Part shown: in pieces, positions 41,234-53,499 of the stretch
Position numbering within the stretch: the first letter of the stretch is position 1
Layout of the letters: each line of letters starts with the position of its first letter
From: Thereva unica
Lineage: Eukaryota; Arthropoda; Insecta; Diptera; Therevidae
DNA: 64,000 nt
Assembly: GCA_949987705.1 (NCBI GenBank)
Contig: OX465281.1
Location: 178,264,516-178,328,515 of the forward strand
Reading direction: 5' to 3'
Program-made: the position numbers and the translations under genes
The notes under the pieces: model-generated
Told to the model about the DNA's origin: nothing
What the model saw: the letters and a program-made list of their open reading frames with translations, nothing else
The model's database searches: none

Positions 41234-43144
41234 TAATATAGCGGTTTCATCGTCTTATACCAAATAACCGCATGGACCATTTTCATGACCAGTTATTGTT
41301 TTATGTGGATGGAATGGGCGCCTCAAGAGGTGCATCGCGCCATTAAAGTTCTTGGTGATGGCATTCTTTGCTCCTCCATAGATTCATTAAGCCAAGGTGT
41401 AGCAATCCAGCCTAAGTTTCATCGTTATTACTATGCGCGACTGTCTAACAGCAAGTAATACCCTTGTACCTGCTTACTAATATTATTTGGCTCGTTCAGC
41501 TCACTCACACATCTTGCAGTTTTCGTTTTCACTCACACTACGGTCTAGAAGTTAATTTCTATATATTCAGAGTCAGAAACCTAGTTGTTAATTTAGTTTT
41601 TAGGTAACAATACAATGCAAAATTAATTGGCGCTCACGTCAACTATTATTGAGCTCTAGATTTCTCGCACATGATATGCGAAAAATGCTTGTGATTCCTC
41701 TAAATAATGCCCCACTTCCAGGTATGGCAGTCTAATTTTCCCTAGAACTTGACTAGATGTATATGAGATAGATGGAAGTTGCATTTAACAACTGTCTCCG
41801 TTTTGTCTACAGGCTAAGACGGCATGATCATATCACACCATATGCATCCAGCTTACTGGGTCTTACCTTTGGAAACCATCGTTCGTACCACGAATTAAAA
41901 GTATATTTAAACTTATGAATGAAATGTGTTCTCGATTTTTTTTATGTGGCATGCTCAAGCTCAGGAATCAAGCTGGTGACATATCCAAGCGTACATGCGT
42001 TGCATTCATTGACAGATAATCTAGAAGTGTGTGTATTCAAATGCGAGCTGACGGAATATTCCGCGAATGGAAGGCATGCCACGCAAAGGTCGGGCTACTT
42101 TCAACTTTTTCTGCATTGCCGCATTCGAGATAGCACACACAAGCATAAGCAAACACATGAACACGTTACTTAGATTTTCGGGCTATGTGTGAAAGCCGGC
42201 ACGGAACGCAACAATTTAATTATGTGTCAGAGGAAATTCGACGGATATCATGGAACCTCTGAATGCATTTACCCTTGGATATGTCACCATCTTCACCCTT
42301 GTTCAACTTATGGTGCAATGTCTAGTAGTAAACTTGACCTGAAAATAGAAAAAGAATAGGAAAGGTTAAGGGTTTGTTTGAGAAACTGCGTTTCTTGCCA
42401 TCTTGCCGGTCGCATTATTTATTCCTAGGCTTAACTCGTTTCACTATCGTTGTTTCTTTGTACAAGTGCATGCCTTGCCTGTGGTATTCGGTGCGACATC
42501 TAGCCAAACTTTCAGCAAGCTTTTAATATATCATTTTGATTGATTCTTTCTTTTCACTTTTCTTGTACAGTTCAGATATTTAATCTTTGTGCTTTGGTAT
42601 ATTATTATTAAGTAATAGAGTATTATTATACAGTCTACTAGAACTGGCAAAAAGTAAAGATGACTAGAAAAGGAAACTTTATGAGACCCGAGTTCTACAA
42701 GAACTGTAGCAGAAGTAGAAGAAGAAATTAACATTTTATATTGAAAAAAAAAATCGATTGGATTTCTACAATTACCAATAAATTAACCACATTCAATTAA
42801 AATTTTTTACCTAACTCAATAATTGTCGACTTTGAAATACAAACCAAACAAATAGGTGGTTGTTTACAAAGCCAGTACTTTTGTTATCTTGAATGAACTA
42901 TCCACTTTGAAATACCACCTGCCAAATATGTAATGAATTTCCACTTTGAAGTTGTTTAATTTATAGACCTGTATTTTTCTCCGTCCATTAGAAAAAATTC
43001 TTTAAACAATTTATCTCCTATATCCAATATTTATTGCGATAATTCTCAACGATCCAAAATTATCTATGAAAAATGCATTCTTACAAAAACTTCCGCTCTT
43101 CGCTTCATGCTTATTTTCAACTTTTTGTTATTTATAGTGCGAAA
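41234..43144. other. Intronic DNA, no gene recognised
   Basis: Contains the dispersed word at 42290-42365 that recurs near 49560. No other structure was seen. Confidence 0.5.
42290..42365 (+). repeat. Short dispersed repeat, copy 1
   Basis: atggtgcaatgtctagtagt, then aaaatagaaaaagaatagg and aaaggttaagggt. The block recurs with substitutions at 49560-49640. Confidence 0.6.
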
Positions 43145-43222
43145 ATGTCTAAAGACAAGAATCAGAACTTCCTGTCGTTGGTGCTGGATTGCATCATCAA
43201 AACCCGACGAAAAGTGAAATGA
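43145..43222 (+). CDS. Hypothetical 25-codon small ORF
   Basis: MSKDKNQNFLSLVLDCIIKT, then RRKVK and a stop. The ATG context (gcgaaaATGt) is favourable and the codons are non-repetitive. A short basic tail follows a hydrophobic stretch. There is no evidence of transcription. It is likely chance unless conserved. Confidence 0.15.
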   Translation: MSKDKNQNFLSLVLDCIIKTRRKVK

Positions 43223-46157
43223 TATTGTATCTTGACATTAAATTCTATCGAGATTTGCACTTTTTTTGTTGGAAATAATTTGTGTTGTTTAAATAGTGGA
43301 AAGTTTCATTTTCACGGTTTTTTTATCGAATTAGAAAGAAATCAAGCGCAATGCATGCAAAGAACACATTGATTACAGCTACGGCATAGAAATTGTTTCG
43401 TTTTACTTTCGCTTCGATTCGAACGTTTATCTTAAAATAACCAACGAGATTTATCTAAAATGACTCACTTGTGACAATTTTATTGGATCGCAGAAAAAAA
43501 CAAAGAACAAACTGTTGTGATGGTACAAGAGAAATGTTAATGGCATAGTAAATAAAGCTCGCGGTATCTCGGTCTGTTATCTATTGTAGTTACTATCATT
43601 TATGCAGATATTTTCTAAGTATTTAGTACACGACAAAACGAAATTTATTTAAAGGCGTATTTTTAATGTTACACCATTTTCTCTGTGGCAGATATTTCTT
43701 TGTCATCATCACTGTAAGCCTAATCGATTGCGAAATTATGAATATAAAATGCTGCAATATTGCGCCTATTAAATAATTTACCAGCAGTCATGAAGCTGGA
43801 GAAACAAAAAAAATGAAACATCACGCCTAGATGGTGTGTACACGTCTCAGAATTTGTCGTCATTAAATATCAACGCCCCCAATCTTTTGCTCTTATGCGT
43901 TGAGTTGAATCTACCTACCTACAATTTTTTTTCACTCTATCGTGTCTTGTCTTGAATCAACTACCTGTGTGTGACTCTGACCTTATCAGGAATGTCTTGT
44001 GATCACTTTGGATCTTAATGTTTTGAACACATTTACGCAACAATATCAAGAGTTGTGAGATAGCTAGGGTTCGTCCAATCTCTTAATCAAGAATCATATC
44101 AAAATTGATGACTGCCATTGAAAATTTTATGCTGATTGTAGAAATGCGATGTATGCTAACTGAATGCATTTCGTTCCAATGGCCAATAACCGTTCCTACA
44201 CATTGGTACTAGTTTCTTATTAAAACTACTTAAAAACTCGCTTATGAGAATTTTTACAATTTTTTTTTCTTCATTCTTAAGAAATCTTTTATACACACAC
44301 TCACATACTGTTGCGCCATTTCCACCCACAAATTAGAGGAGCAGCTTTAATCTTGGCACTGTCAAGACTCTTGGTTTACTTGCTGCAGAAGCCTGTGTAT
44401 CTGTATGAAGTCTCATTTTAAGTTAAACGCATTTCTTGCCGCTTGTTGGCCAAGCAAAGCAACTAGCTTCTTTCACTCTGTTTGCTAATCGAAGTCATTT
44501 AGCGGGTTGAGCGGTTGCCCGGTTTTCACCTTTCGTCATCGATGCGAAATCGTGGGCTTGATATTTGGGGCTTTGATTTCCAACAGAGTCCCACGTATTT
44601 TCTTCAATTTTGGTAGCGGTAAGAATTATTGTTGTTCAATTGGATTTTTTTTCTTTTTTTCCTTAAAAAATATATTTTGTCTTCTTCTGTATGTGCTAAG
44701 AAAAGACTCAAGAGTCTCAAGAATTGGCTTTATTGATCCATGAATACAGTAAATAACAGGGCTGAGTCGTTGAACTTGCAGAAGGCAGGCAACCTTGCAG
44801 TCGTCTATGGGTTTATACGATTTCTTGACTTGTTGAAAGCTATGAGAAATAGTATAGTTTCGTGTTCATGAATTGTGGTAATTTATCATGCGGTTTTAAC
44901 ATAGAATTTATGATTGAGTTTTGCGCTAAAAATTGCAGGGCATGGTTTAAAAGCTAATGTTGGCCAATGTTGATATAAGACGAAGTTGGCGTTGTTAGTA
45001 ATTTTTTTATTGACATAAACTATTGCGACAATTAGTAGGACGTGTTTGTTTTTGGTATTAACATCGTGGGATATGTACTACATTTCTCATTATGGTATAC
45101 TTTTGAAATACACCTTTCCTTATTCTAGAAAATCTAAGTTGATTTAATATTCGTCATAGCAGATATTTTCAGTAGAAAATACCTTCTGGTCGATTTATAC
45201 TGTTCTACTATTTTAAATTGTGACCAGTTATAAGTCATAACCTCGACGAAACTTGTGCTTGTCATTAATAGTTTGAGACTATTCTTGTGACTATCAGCTG
45301 TTTTAGTATTCTAAGCAGTAAGGCAGAATATATTTGAATGTCGGAGCATCTCACACCGAAACAGACTATGTGTCGAGTCTCATATATATGCTAGAAACCG
45401 GCTCTTTATACATTTGGTACCTGCTGTTTATACCCGTATCAAAACCAAAAATATGCATGTGCGATGATCTGGCCTTATTATAGAAATATTTGTGCTTGCA
45501 GAGCTTCATTGCTTTTCATACGGTCTTAACTGTTTGCGGATTGTCAAAACTGTACTGAAAAATTAGAATACCAAGTTGTCTCAAGTTGAGGCTCACCACG
45601 TACTTGTGATTGCGTTGTGACTTGTGACTGATTTTAGAATATGGGATTAATCTGGAATAGAAGATTAAGGGGGGAGCCTGCTTTAGAGGCTTCAAAAAAT
45701 CTATTTTTTTGAGGAATTTTTAGGGAAGGAAATAAATATTTAATTGAAACGAAACTTTCAGGTATTATTGTTATATATTTCAATATTTTTCTCAAATTTT
45801 TTCATTAACATATATGTCATAATATGCCGGGTACAAGCATTTCGCCGAGGCGCCTCGAGCGTGCATGTGTCGTGTGGCGGGAAAGATAGGAACAAAATTT
45901 AACGTCCTATCGATACGAGACAAAATTGATTGTATTCAGGATTAAATTCTCTTCTACTTGAACCTAAAAAACCTTAAAAAAAGTTATAATTAACCCACTT
46001 TTTAAACAATCTAAGGTGAAATTTTTTTTTCCAAAAAAATTTTTTTTTTAATTTGCGAAAAATTGTAGAATTTCTCACTTTTTTTTAGATTTTTTAATTG
46101 AACTTAAAGATAGGGGGGTGCACGTTTTTTTTAAATTTTTTTTGCAATTTTTGAACC
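43223..46157. other. Intronic DNA; possible half of a MITE near 45671
   Basis: No gene recognised. ggggggagcctgctttagag at 45671 looks like one terminus of a MITE, but no inverted partner was found before the LINE at 46158. This suggests truncation. Confidence 0.4.
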
Positions 46158-48090
46158 ACCCTAATGCTGCTATTCAGTACCACGCCAAGATTTCTTGCTT
46201 TATCGACGCAAACAAGGGGAACCGAGTTTATCGCGATAGCGGAGAGGTCAGAACGAACAGTAGCGGAGTGACAGAAAAAAATGCACTGGGACTTCGAAGG
46301 ATTTAGCTGCAGTAAATTTAATGTCGACCAGTAGGATACATGACGCAAGTCAGCAGCAAGCTTTTCCACACATGTTTTCATGTATTTGATCTTTTGGGGC
46401 TGGGAGATAAAGCTGCACATCGTCTGCATACATATGAATCTTAGAATATTTTACTAATAAGGGAAGGTCGTTAATAAAAATACTGAATAAAAGTGGTCCA
46501 AGAATGGAGCCTTGAGGGACTCCAGGGTGAAGAAGGGCACTTGAGGAACAAGAGCCACCTAGTTTAACCTTTTGAGAGCGGTTAGATAAGACAATTTGCA
46601 AAAGTTTAAGTGCAGAAAGAGAAAAAAGTGCTTGTGACGCCAGTTTTCGCAGGCGCAGGTCGTGATTGACGCTATCAAAAGCTTTTGAGAAGTCAAGCAA
46701 CAATAAACAACAGATATCATGTTTATCAAGGGAGTTGCGTATATCTGTAGTGACTTTAAGAAGGGCAGTTTCACAGCTGTGGTGTTTTAGAAAGCCAGAT
46801 TGCCATGTATTTATAAGTTTGAGACGCTCACAATACGATGTTATTTGCGTGGCCATTAGCTTTTCAAGGACCTTTGCCAGAAATGGAAGAATTCTGATAG
46901 GCCGAAAATTAGAGGAACTGGTAGGAGAAGGGCACTTGGGAATGGGTATGATTAAGGCATGCTTCCAAGTCGAAGGAAACTTCGATACAGTGAGGCTGGA
47001 GTTAAAAATGTTAAAGTAGGCAATAGACGAGGTAGAAGCATTTTTAGGAATCTAGGCGAAATGTAATCGCTACCAGTCGCATTTGATTGACTTCAGAGCA
47101 GTGATTACTTCGAGGTAGTCAACGCAACGAAAGCAGAAGCCATCGGAAGAAGCTGTAAAAGAGGATTAGCCTGGTCCGCAATTTAGTTAGATATAAAAAA
47201 TCGGTTAAGGGTGTTAAGGGTTAAGGACAGATGTTGTGCGCCACAGATTCATTCTTAGAATGAACACCCAATTGCCGCAAATTGTTCCAGACTGTTTTCA
47301 AAGGAAGAGAGGGGTTCAATTTACGAGCGTAGAAATTTCGTTTGGCCTCCTTGATAAAGAGACTCCCTTTCAACTATAAGCGATTTAATTTCCGCAGTAA
47401 ACCAGGTTTAGATTTTGCTGGAATAGTTTTGCTTCTCAGAGGAACAAATTCCTCAGAGAGATCATGAAATAACCTATTAAATTCGGAAATTTTTTCATCG
47501 ACGTCAGTCATAGTGAAGATGTTAGACCATGGTAGACAATCACACCTATGAATGAGACGTGTTTGATCAATATTAGAGAAATCCCGATAAGTACGGGTGG
47601 TAGTAGGTGGAGGAGATTTGGTTTTGAAATAAAACAGCTTTAATATCATTGGTTAGAAACACGTCGAGCAAGGAGGGTGACCTACATTTAAAGTATGTGG
47701 GAAGGACATTAACAACATTCAAACTGAGACAATTCATCATAAATAAAAATGAGTTTTGTAGGGTACACTTGTTTAACAGATTAACGTTAAAGTCCCCACC
47801 GACCAAAAAATTCTTATACACACTGGATAGGCGTTCAAGAGTATCGCTAAGTTCTTTAGCGTTTTCGAGTTTAAACTTGCCAGGCGGTGATTACACATAG
47901 ACAGGAAGAAGTTTGTCAATATTTGAAGAAATTTCCACGCAGATAAATTCGATTCCCGGCAGTTTAGAAAACCAACGATTTTAGAATTTAAATATTCACG
48001 CACATAAATTGCAACACCCCCAAATGTTGAAACCTTTGTGCAGCAAACTAAGGATTTTGACGAGCGTTCTCACCCGGCCCTCGCAGCTGA
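46158..48090 (-). pseudogene. CR1/L2-like LINE ORF2 (EN and RT), decayed, 3' truncated
   Basis: On the minus strand the endonuclease lies in pieces: VREYLNSKIV near 48000, FLVGGDFNVNLLNKCTLQNS near 47815 and SLLDVFLTND. The connector is TYRDFSNIDQTRLIHRC. The RT contains FPSTWKHALIIPIPKCPSPT (about 46940), FRPIRILPFLAKVLEKLMAT, LLLLDFSKAFDSVNHDLRLR (motif A), GVPQGSILGPLLFSIFINDL and HMYADDVQLYLPAP (catalytic YADD). A frameshift near 46390 leads to LNPSKSQCIFFCHSATVRSD. Similarity stops at VVLNSSI near 46158. Several frameshifts are present and no 5' end was identified. Confidence 0.85.
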
Positions 48091-48152
48091 GACTATGTGA
48101 CATATAAGAAAATAAGGAGCTCGACACATGAGCACTGCCAAGAAGCGGGCCA

Positions 48153-48536
48153 GGGGCCGGTTCATGTAGCTCGAACGACGACAATCGTTCGAAACGAATT
48201 TGAATACGAAAAAATTTGTCTCGAAAAAATTGAGCGTTCACGTAGTTCGAAAGAAAATTTAAGAAAACCACATTACTAAAACACGATTTTCTTTACAAAA
48301 ACCGCTGTAAAATTATACAATTTGTTGGCATCAACTTAATTAAATTTTTAAAAATAATTTACATATGTAATAACTTATAAAAGTCTACTTTTAAATTGGA
48401 AAATTAATCTTAATAAATACAAGTGTTCGATAACATAAGAGCTTTCGAGTCAACAAACGAAAATTTGCAATTTTTTCGAGCTACGTGAACGCGAAACGAA
48501 AAAAAATTTTGTTGTCGAGTTGCGTGAACCGGCCCC
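48153..48536. mobile_element. MITE (384 bp), TIR family GGGGCCGGTTCA
   Basis: The left end ggggccggttcatgtagctc is mirrored by gagttgcgtgaaccggcccc. The interior is AT-rich with ttcg words. Its right end overlaps the start of a related terminus at 48531. Confidence 0.75.
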
Positions 48537-49298
48537 AGTTCACGCAATTCGACACTCGACGTCGACGTCGACACTTCTTGAAAACGACATTAGTTTCAAC
48601 GACGTTGAATTTGGGTTCAAGTAAGTCGACGCGTCGAATGTCGTTTTCATAAAATAATTGCCGCCAAAAAGTATGCAAAATTTCATGGAACCGCTATAAT
48701 AACATTAGCCGTGTTTTTTTAATGAACTGTATATTTCTTTCCCATACAAATCTCAAAATCCAGGTTTTATCGGGGTTTCTATCGAGGTTTTGGGAAATTT
48801 CTTAAACTGCATGTTGCATACTTTCGGGGGATGACATGTTGTTTCGGGAGTTGGCATGTTGCATACTTTCGGGGGTCGAAAAGACGTAATTTAAAAATAA
48901 AAACAACAGGAAAGTGATAACAAATAATAATTGACTTTTTAGAAACATATTTACTATTTTCTAGCGAGGATTTCGTGTAACAGTTCAAAAAATAACACTT
49001 AACTTCCGTTTAATTTGAAAGGACATGGACAAAAAAGTACATTCCATGTACACATTTGTAGTAAATATATTGTATAACAAACATAAAAAAATGAATTAAT
49101 ACGTACTTTTTAACCTCTCTGAACTTGAACTGAACTGAAGTTTTATTTAAGAAGATTAAGTAATTCAAGATGAATTCAAAGAATCTTTTGTCAACTTCCG
49201 CCATAATGTACTATAGAGAAAGATAAATATAATGTCGCCGATATACAAGGAGCCATGTTGATCAACTTGGTTGATTTCTTGTCCGTGCTGTTTGCACA

Positions 49299-49320
49299 CA
49301 CACACATGCACACACACACA
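49299..49320. repeat. Short (CA)n tract
   Basis: acacacacatgcacacacac at this position. Confidence 0.8.
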
Positions 49321-49559
49321 ATTTTACTGGCCAACAATTCCACACAAGCCAAACTTGTAATACACAACCAAGTTGAACAACATGTCTCGTTGTGTATGGA
49401 CGGCATAACGGACGCTCCACACCATGCATACTACTTGTAGACATGTCAATGGACAACAAATGCCCTCATTAGGAACATCTGTTATCTTTTTTTTTATGTG
49501 AAAGAGTCTAAACTTAGGTTCCACCCCTTATACTACCAGTCCGTTACGTCATTTACTAC

Positions 49560-49640
49560 ATGGTGCAATGTCTAGTAGTAGGCTTAGCTTTTGGATAGAA
49601 AAATTATGTGATAGGTTAAAAGTGGTCCGGAGGATGCATG
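49560..49640 (+). repeat. Short dispersed repeat, copy 2
   Basis: atggtgcaatgtctagtagt, then ggatagaaaaattatgtgat and aggttaaaagt. It corresponds to 42290-42365. Confidence 0.6.
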
Positions 49641-49883
49641 TGGAGGAGGCAGTGAGTTTCTAGTTTGAACTCTTGGATGTTGTATGAGCTCACTTTTTTT
49701 AAGCAGCCGACTGAGTGACAACCGTCGAAATTAGCAGAAGACAGCCACGTCGGAGTGTTATGTCTTCCGCAACTGCTAAATGAAGACCGATCTAAAGGGA
49801 ATTTTGGTAACCTACTATTAACTGGTTATCATTGTTGATGTTTCGTAAAATTGGTTGTATGCTACCCTAAAAACGGAAAATTC

Positions 49884-50557
49884 GGTTTTGTGCTAATATC
49901 TCTTAAACGGCAAGTCCTATCATAAAATAGCGTTTACAGAGTTTGTAGATCATGAGATTATCTACAAAAAATGATATTATACATTTTCTTGCACGAGCTG
50001 CCGTTCATGAGATATAGCCGTTTTAAAGACTTAAATTACTCATATCCCCTAATTCGCAGCTTGTATAAGTCATTAGACGTTCAATAAATACTTATTTTGA
50101 GCCTACATATCTTCCAAAAGGATTCACTCAATCTCCTGTTGTTAACATCAAATAAAAGAATACATATTTATCTAAAAGAGTATAATTACGTTACTCTAGG
50201 ATGATTAGTCTAGGAGTTTAGATTTTTTTCTGTTCTTTCCACCGACTATATTAGTGGATAGTGTATACCCTCCCCCCTCTTTAGAACAATTTTTTCTTAT
50301 AATATATCCAGGAATCACCCTGAAAATATTAGCCACGTAGTCCAACAGAGGATTTATTGAACGTCTGATAACCTATACAAGTTGCGAGTTAGGGGATATG
50401 AGTAATTTAAATCTTTAAAACGGCTATATCTCATGAACGGCAGCTCGTACAAGAAAATGTATGATATCATTTTTTGTAGATAATCTCATGATCTACAAAC
50501 TCTGTAAACACTATTTTATGATAGGACTTGCCGTTTAAGAGATATTAGCACAAAACC
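49884..50557. mobile_element. Foldback element (674 bp), arms about 205 bp
   Basis: ggttttgtgctaatatctct at the left is mirrored by agagatattagcacaaaacc at the right. The arms match closely through the gatcatgagattatctacaa region to ttgaacgtct. A unique centre of about 265 bp separates them. Confidence 0.85.
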
Positions 50558-51282
50558 ACTTATTTCAAGCGATCTGATTAAAAGATTTAATGAAACTGTT
50601 TATGTCTAGTCTGTTGTAATGACAAGTTCCTTGAGTTTTTTATTTATAGCAAATTAATGTGCCAATATTCACGAATATAAAACACCAAAAATCATTGGTG
50701 TACACTAAGTTCGATAGCTATGCACACGCCCATACAAAAATGGGCCATGTCCTTTTTAAGCATCGAAGTAGGCGCTACATGAAATTTCCCTTGTCGTTTT
50801 TTTAATGAACTCGATGAAAGAACTAAATTGTTTATTAAAAAAACACGGCTACTATTACTTTCGACATTGTCCATAAGCGGGAAGAGTTACACATAATATT
50901 AAACTTCAATTAATTAATTAATTAAACAAATTCATAATAACATTTGAAAATCTTAACTCTGTATTTATTGTTCTACATTGTGGTTTTTCTAACTAAACTC
51001 TTCTTGGAGCAGTTTTATTTTTCGGCTTTCACGTATAGTTTATCTTTATCTATTGTATTTTGCACGTTCAGAACTGCAAGAAGTATTGAGTGAAGTTATT
51101 TCTCTATTTATCGTGGAAGAACATTTTGATTACTGCTGCCAGAGGCAAGTCGATATGATCTCGTATGTGAGACACTTCCAAGCATACTGTTAATATAACG
51201 TGGCGTTTAATGAAAAACTTCATACATTCCACAACCAGTCTTAGCAATTGAATTCATATTTGCCACTAATGTTTTTTTTATG

Positions 51283-51790
51283 TTATTTATTTATTTATTT
51301 ATTTACTTAATACTGCAAATTACAATATGATTGTACATACAATAATTACTAATCATAATAAAGTGAACCTGCAATTTCAATCTACAGAAGCTACATTCTT
51401 CAGATCTACAACATTAAACGTAAAAACAAAAATATGGAATTTAATAAATTGAATCAAACTTTAACTACTAATAATTAAGTTCTAGAATTCCGAAAGGAAT
51501 CACGAAGTATAGTGAAGTCTACATGAGAACAAGCAATATTAAATAGCCTTGTTGAAACAGAAATAGGCTCGTGTGAACCATAAACTGTACGATGTGAAGG
51601 CATTTTTAAAATATCCCTAGTGCGAATACTTCTTTCAGGGGCGTATAAATAATAAAAAGAAAGCAAATCCGGAGAGTTGATGTGGCTCATCAATACATCC
51701 CGAGCTAGCATTACCGCTGCGATGTTTCTCCTGTGCGACAAAATTTTCAAGCCCAGCAATTTGCATCTGACGTCGTATCTGGGAAAATTG
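51283..51790 (-). pseudogene. LINE 3' end: ORF2 C terminus and (TAAA)n tail
   Basis: The minus frame 51759-51475 reads LSHRRNIAAVMLARDVLMSH, INSPDLLSFYYLYAPERSIR and MPSHRTVYGSHEPISVSTRL. This matches the C-terminal region of Jockey/CR1-type LINEs (RR--+--++--++---I-SP-LL, then P-R--R and the RT-YG--EPI---R-FN pattern). A 3' UTR follows and ends in a (TAAA)n tail read as tttatttatttattta at 51283-51308. 5' truncated near 51790. Confidence 0.7.
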
Positions 51791-52307
51791 CACTGTTATG
51801 TTTAAAACATCGCCATACCTAAAATATGTTTAATACAATTGTAATTTTTTTACTTTATTTATTTGAGATACTTTTTACTACCCATTATCATTTCGATCCG
51901 TTTGAATTTAATTTTTCAGCTAATTGGTACCACAACTAGTTTTTTAACACACTAAAAGCAAAATTCGACACCAACTTTGGCGTCGAGAAGATTAACGACA
52001 CTTTTAAAACGACAAACATAAAACGTCGACTTGCGTGAACTCAAAACGACATTTAATGTGTCGTTTTCAGTCGACGTCGAATTGCGTGAACTGGCGCCAG
52101 ATTGAGAAAAGAGGAGGAAAATAAAGAGCACAGCTAAAGCATGAATACTAACTGAAAAGAAAGGAATCATTATAGTTACAGAAAAGAAGATGTATACAAT
52201 ATATGTATAACAATAAATAAAATAAATAGAAATAATTAATATAAAATAAAACAAAAATAGATAAAAATCGAGAGAAATAAATGCAAAAAAAAAATCAAAA
52301 CTAAAAA

Positions 52308-52553
52308 CAAACCGACGGGCATTGCAATTGGGAGACGTCTCGTACTACAACAAAGCGCTCCTCTTGCTTCCTTTTAACACGCACCAGGCCATCCCTAGTC
52401 GAGACGGAATATACCAATCCCAGCTTTCGTAAATTTAAGGCCTCCCGCAATAAATTGCTGTTGGAAGGTGTAAGGCTCTCATTTACATAAACTGGGGTAT
52501 CGGCAGAGAAACCACCCAGCTCACAAAGTTTGAATCTTTGCTTCCGATTTACC
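52308..52553 (-). pseudogene. LINE ORF1 C-terminal domain (baculovirus FP-like fold)
   Basis: The minus translation reads KLCELGGFSADTPVYVNESL, TPSNSNLLREALNLRKLGLV and RDGLVRVKRKQEERFVVVRD, then SQLQC and a stop near 52308. The -PVYVNE-LTPSN--LL-+A--LRK pattern followed by +--G-V-VK+ is that of the FP-like domain at the end of ORF1 in CR1- and related insect LINEs. The upstream coiled coil is missing. The frame itself has no internal stop over about 80 codons. Confidence 0.65.
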
Positions 52554-53499
52554 TTTAAAGCTTAAGGATAACAAACTGGATAACATCGGCTCAGAACTGG
52601 GACCAGTGCAGAGAACAGTTGCGAGAGGCCAGGACCGGATCCCGGTTGTAGAGCCGTCAAAGAAGACCGGCCTATATCTTTATAATATTCCCAAATACGT
52701 TTTCTTGTATAGCGGCCATTACTTGGCCTAGCCTTGCTAGTATAGCCCTATATCTCAGATTTGTACGCCAGATCGTTTGTACAAGATTAGCAGTATGAGT
52801 ACATGCAAGTGGCCCTTCACATTACTTATTATCCATAAATGGTTGTTGAGGGCACAGTCCCGTGATCCAGGCAACTGGTATTCTGGCATCCTTTCTACCA
52901 TGTCCCGACAATTATCAAGCCATGTTGTGAGAAAACGCTTGCGTCAAGAGGAACGCTCGGTATCGGTAGGTTTTATGTATGGTGGATGCATTAATAGATG
53001 GTTCTGGATCGATGAATATAGTTCCATAACCTGTCAAGCCAGGGCGTTTGCCATTGAGAATAATCAGCCCACTAAAGGCATGTTGGCTATTGCAATTTTC
53101 ACCCTGCAGCATCTTAGCGAAAACCCAGGATGGCCTCTCTATGTACTTACTAGCTGGTGAAAGGGCGATTAAACTGAGATCTTACGCATGCAATCCGATA
53201 GCACTCTGGAATTTTTTCTATATCTCAACAATTCAAGAATGTGCAGGCCGAAGACTATCGACCAGATAGTTCTTCACTATCACTCTTAGCGTTATGGTGG
53301 AGTTATCTACGTAGATATTTTTTGAGTGTTGTTTAATTTACTTATGAAATAATTAAGCATGGCTCCATACCTAGGCCTCGGTTGTTGCTAAGATGCATTT
53401 AATGGTGGTGTACATATATTCAATGCATCGTTTTCGGGTGTAGACCACATGCCGATCCCTAGGCGTTTCGTGCTCGTCATTACTGTGAAAAGCCCACAT
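52554..53499. other. No gene recognised
   Basis: Open frames exist on both strands (127 codons on plus at 52777-53160) but match no family I recognise. Base composition here is less AT-rich than its surroundings, so a decayed retroelement is possible. Confidence 0.4.

Larger units (their letters stand above)
48531..52098. mobile_element. Pair of inverted termini 3.6 kb apart, same TIR family
   Basis: ggccccagttcacgcaattc at 48531 and gaattgcgtgaactggcgcc at 52079-52098 are inverted. Both have subterminal copies of aatgtcgtttt and agtcgacg. They may bound one 3,568-bp element filled by later insertions (49884-50557 and the LINE end at 51283-51790), or they may be the outer halves of two elements. 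No transposase was found inside. Confidence 0.45.
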
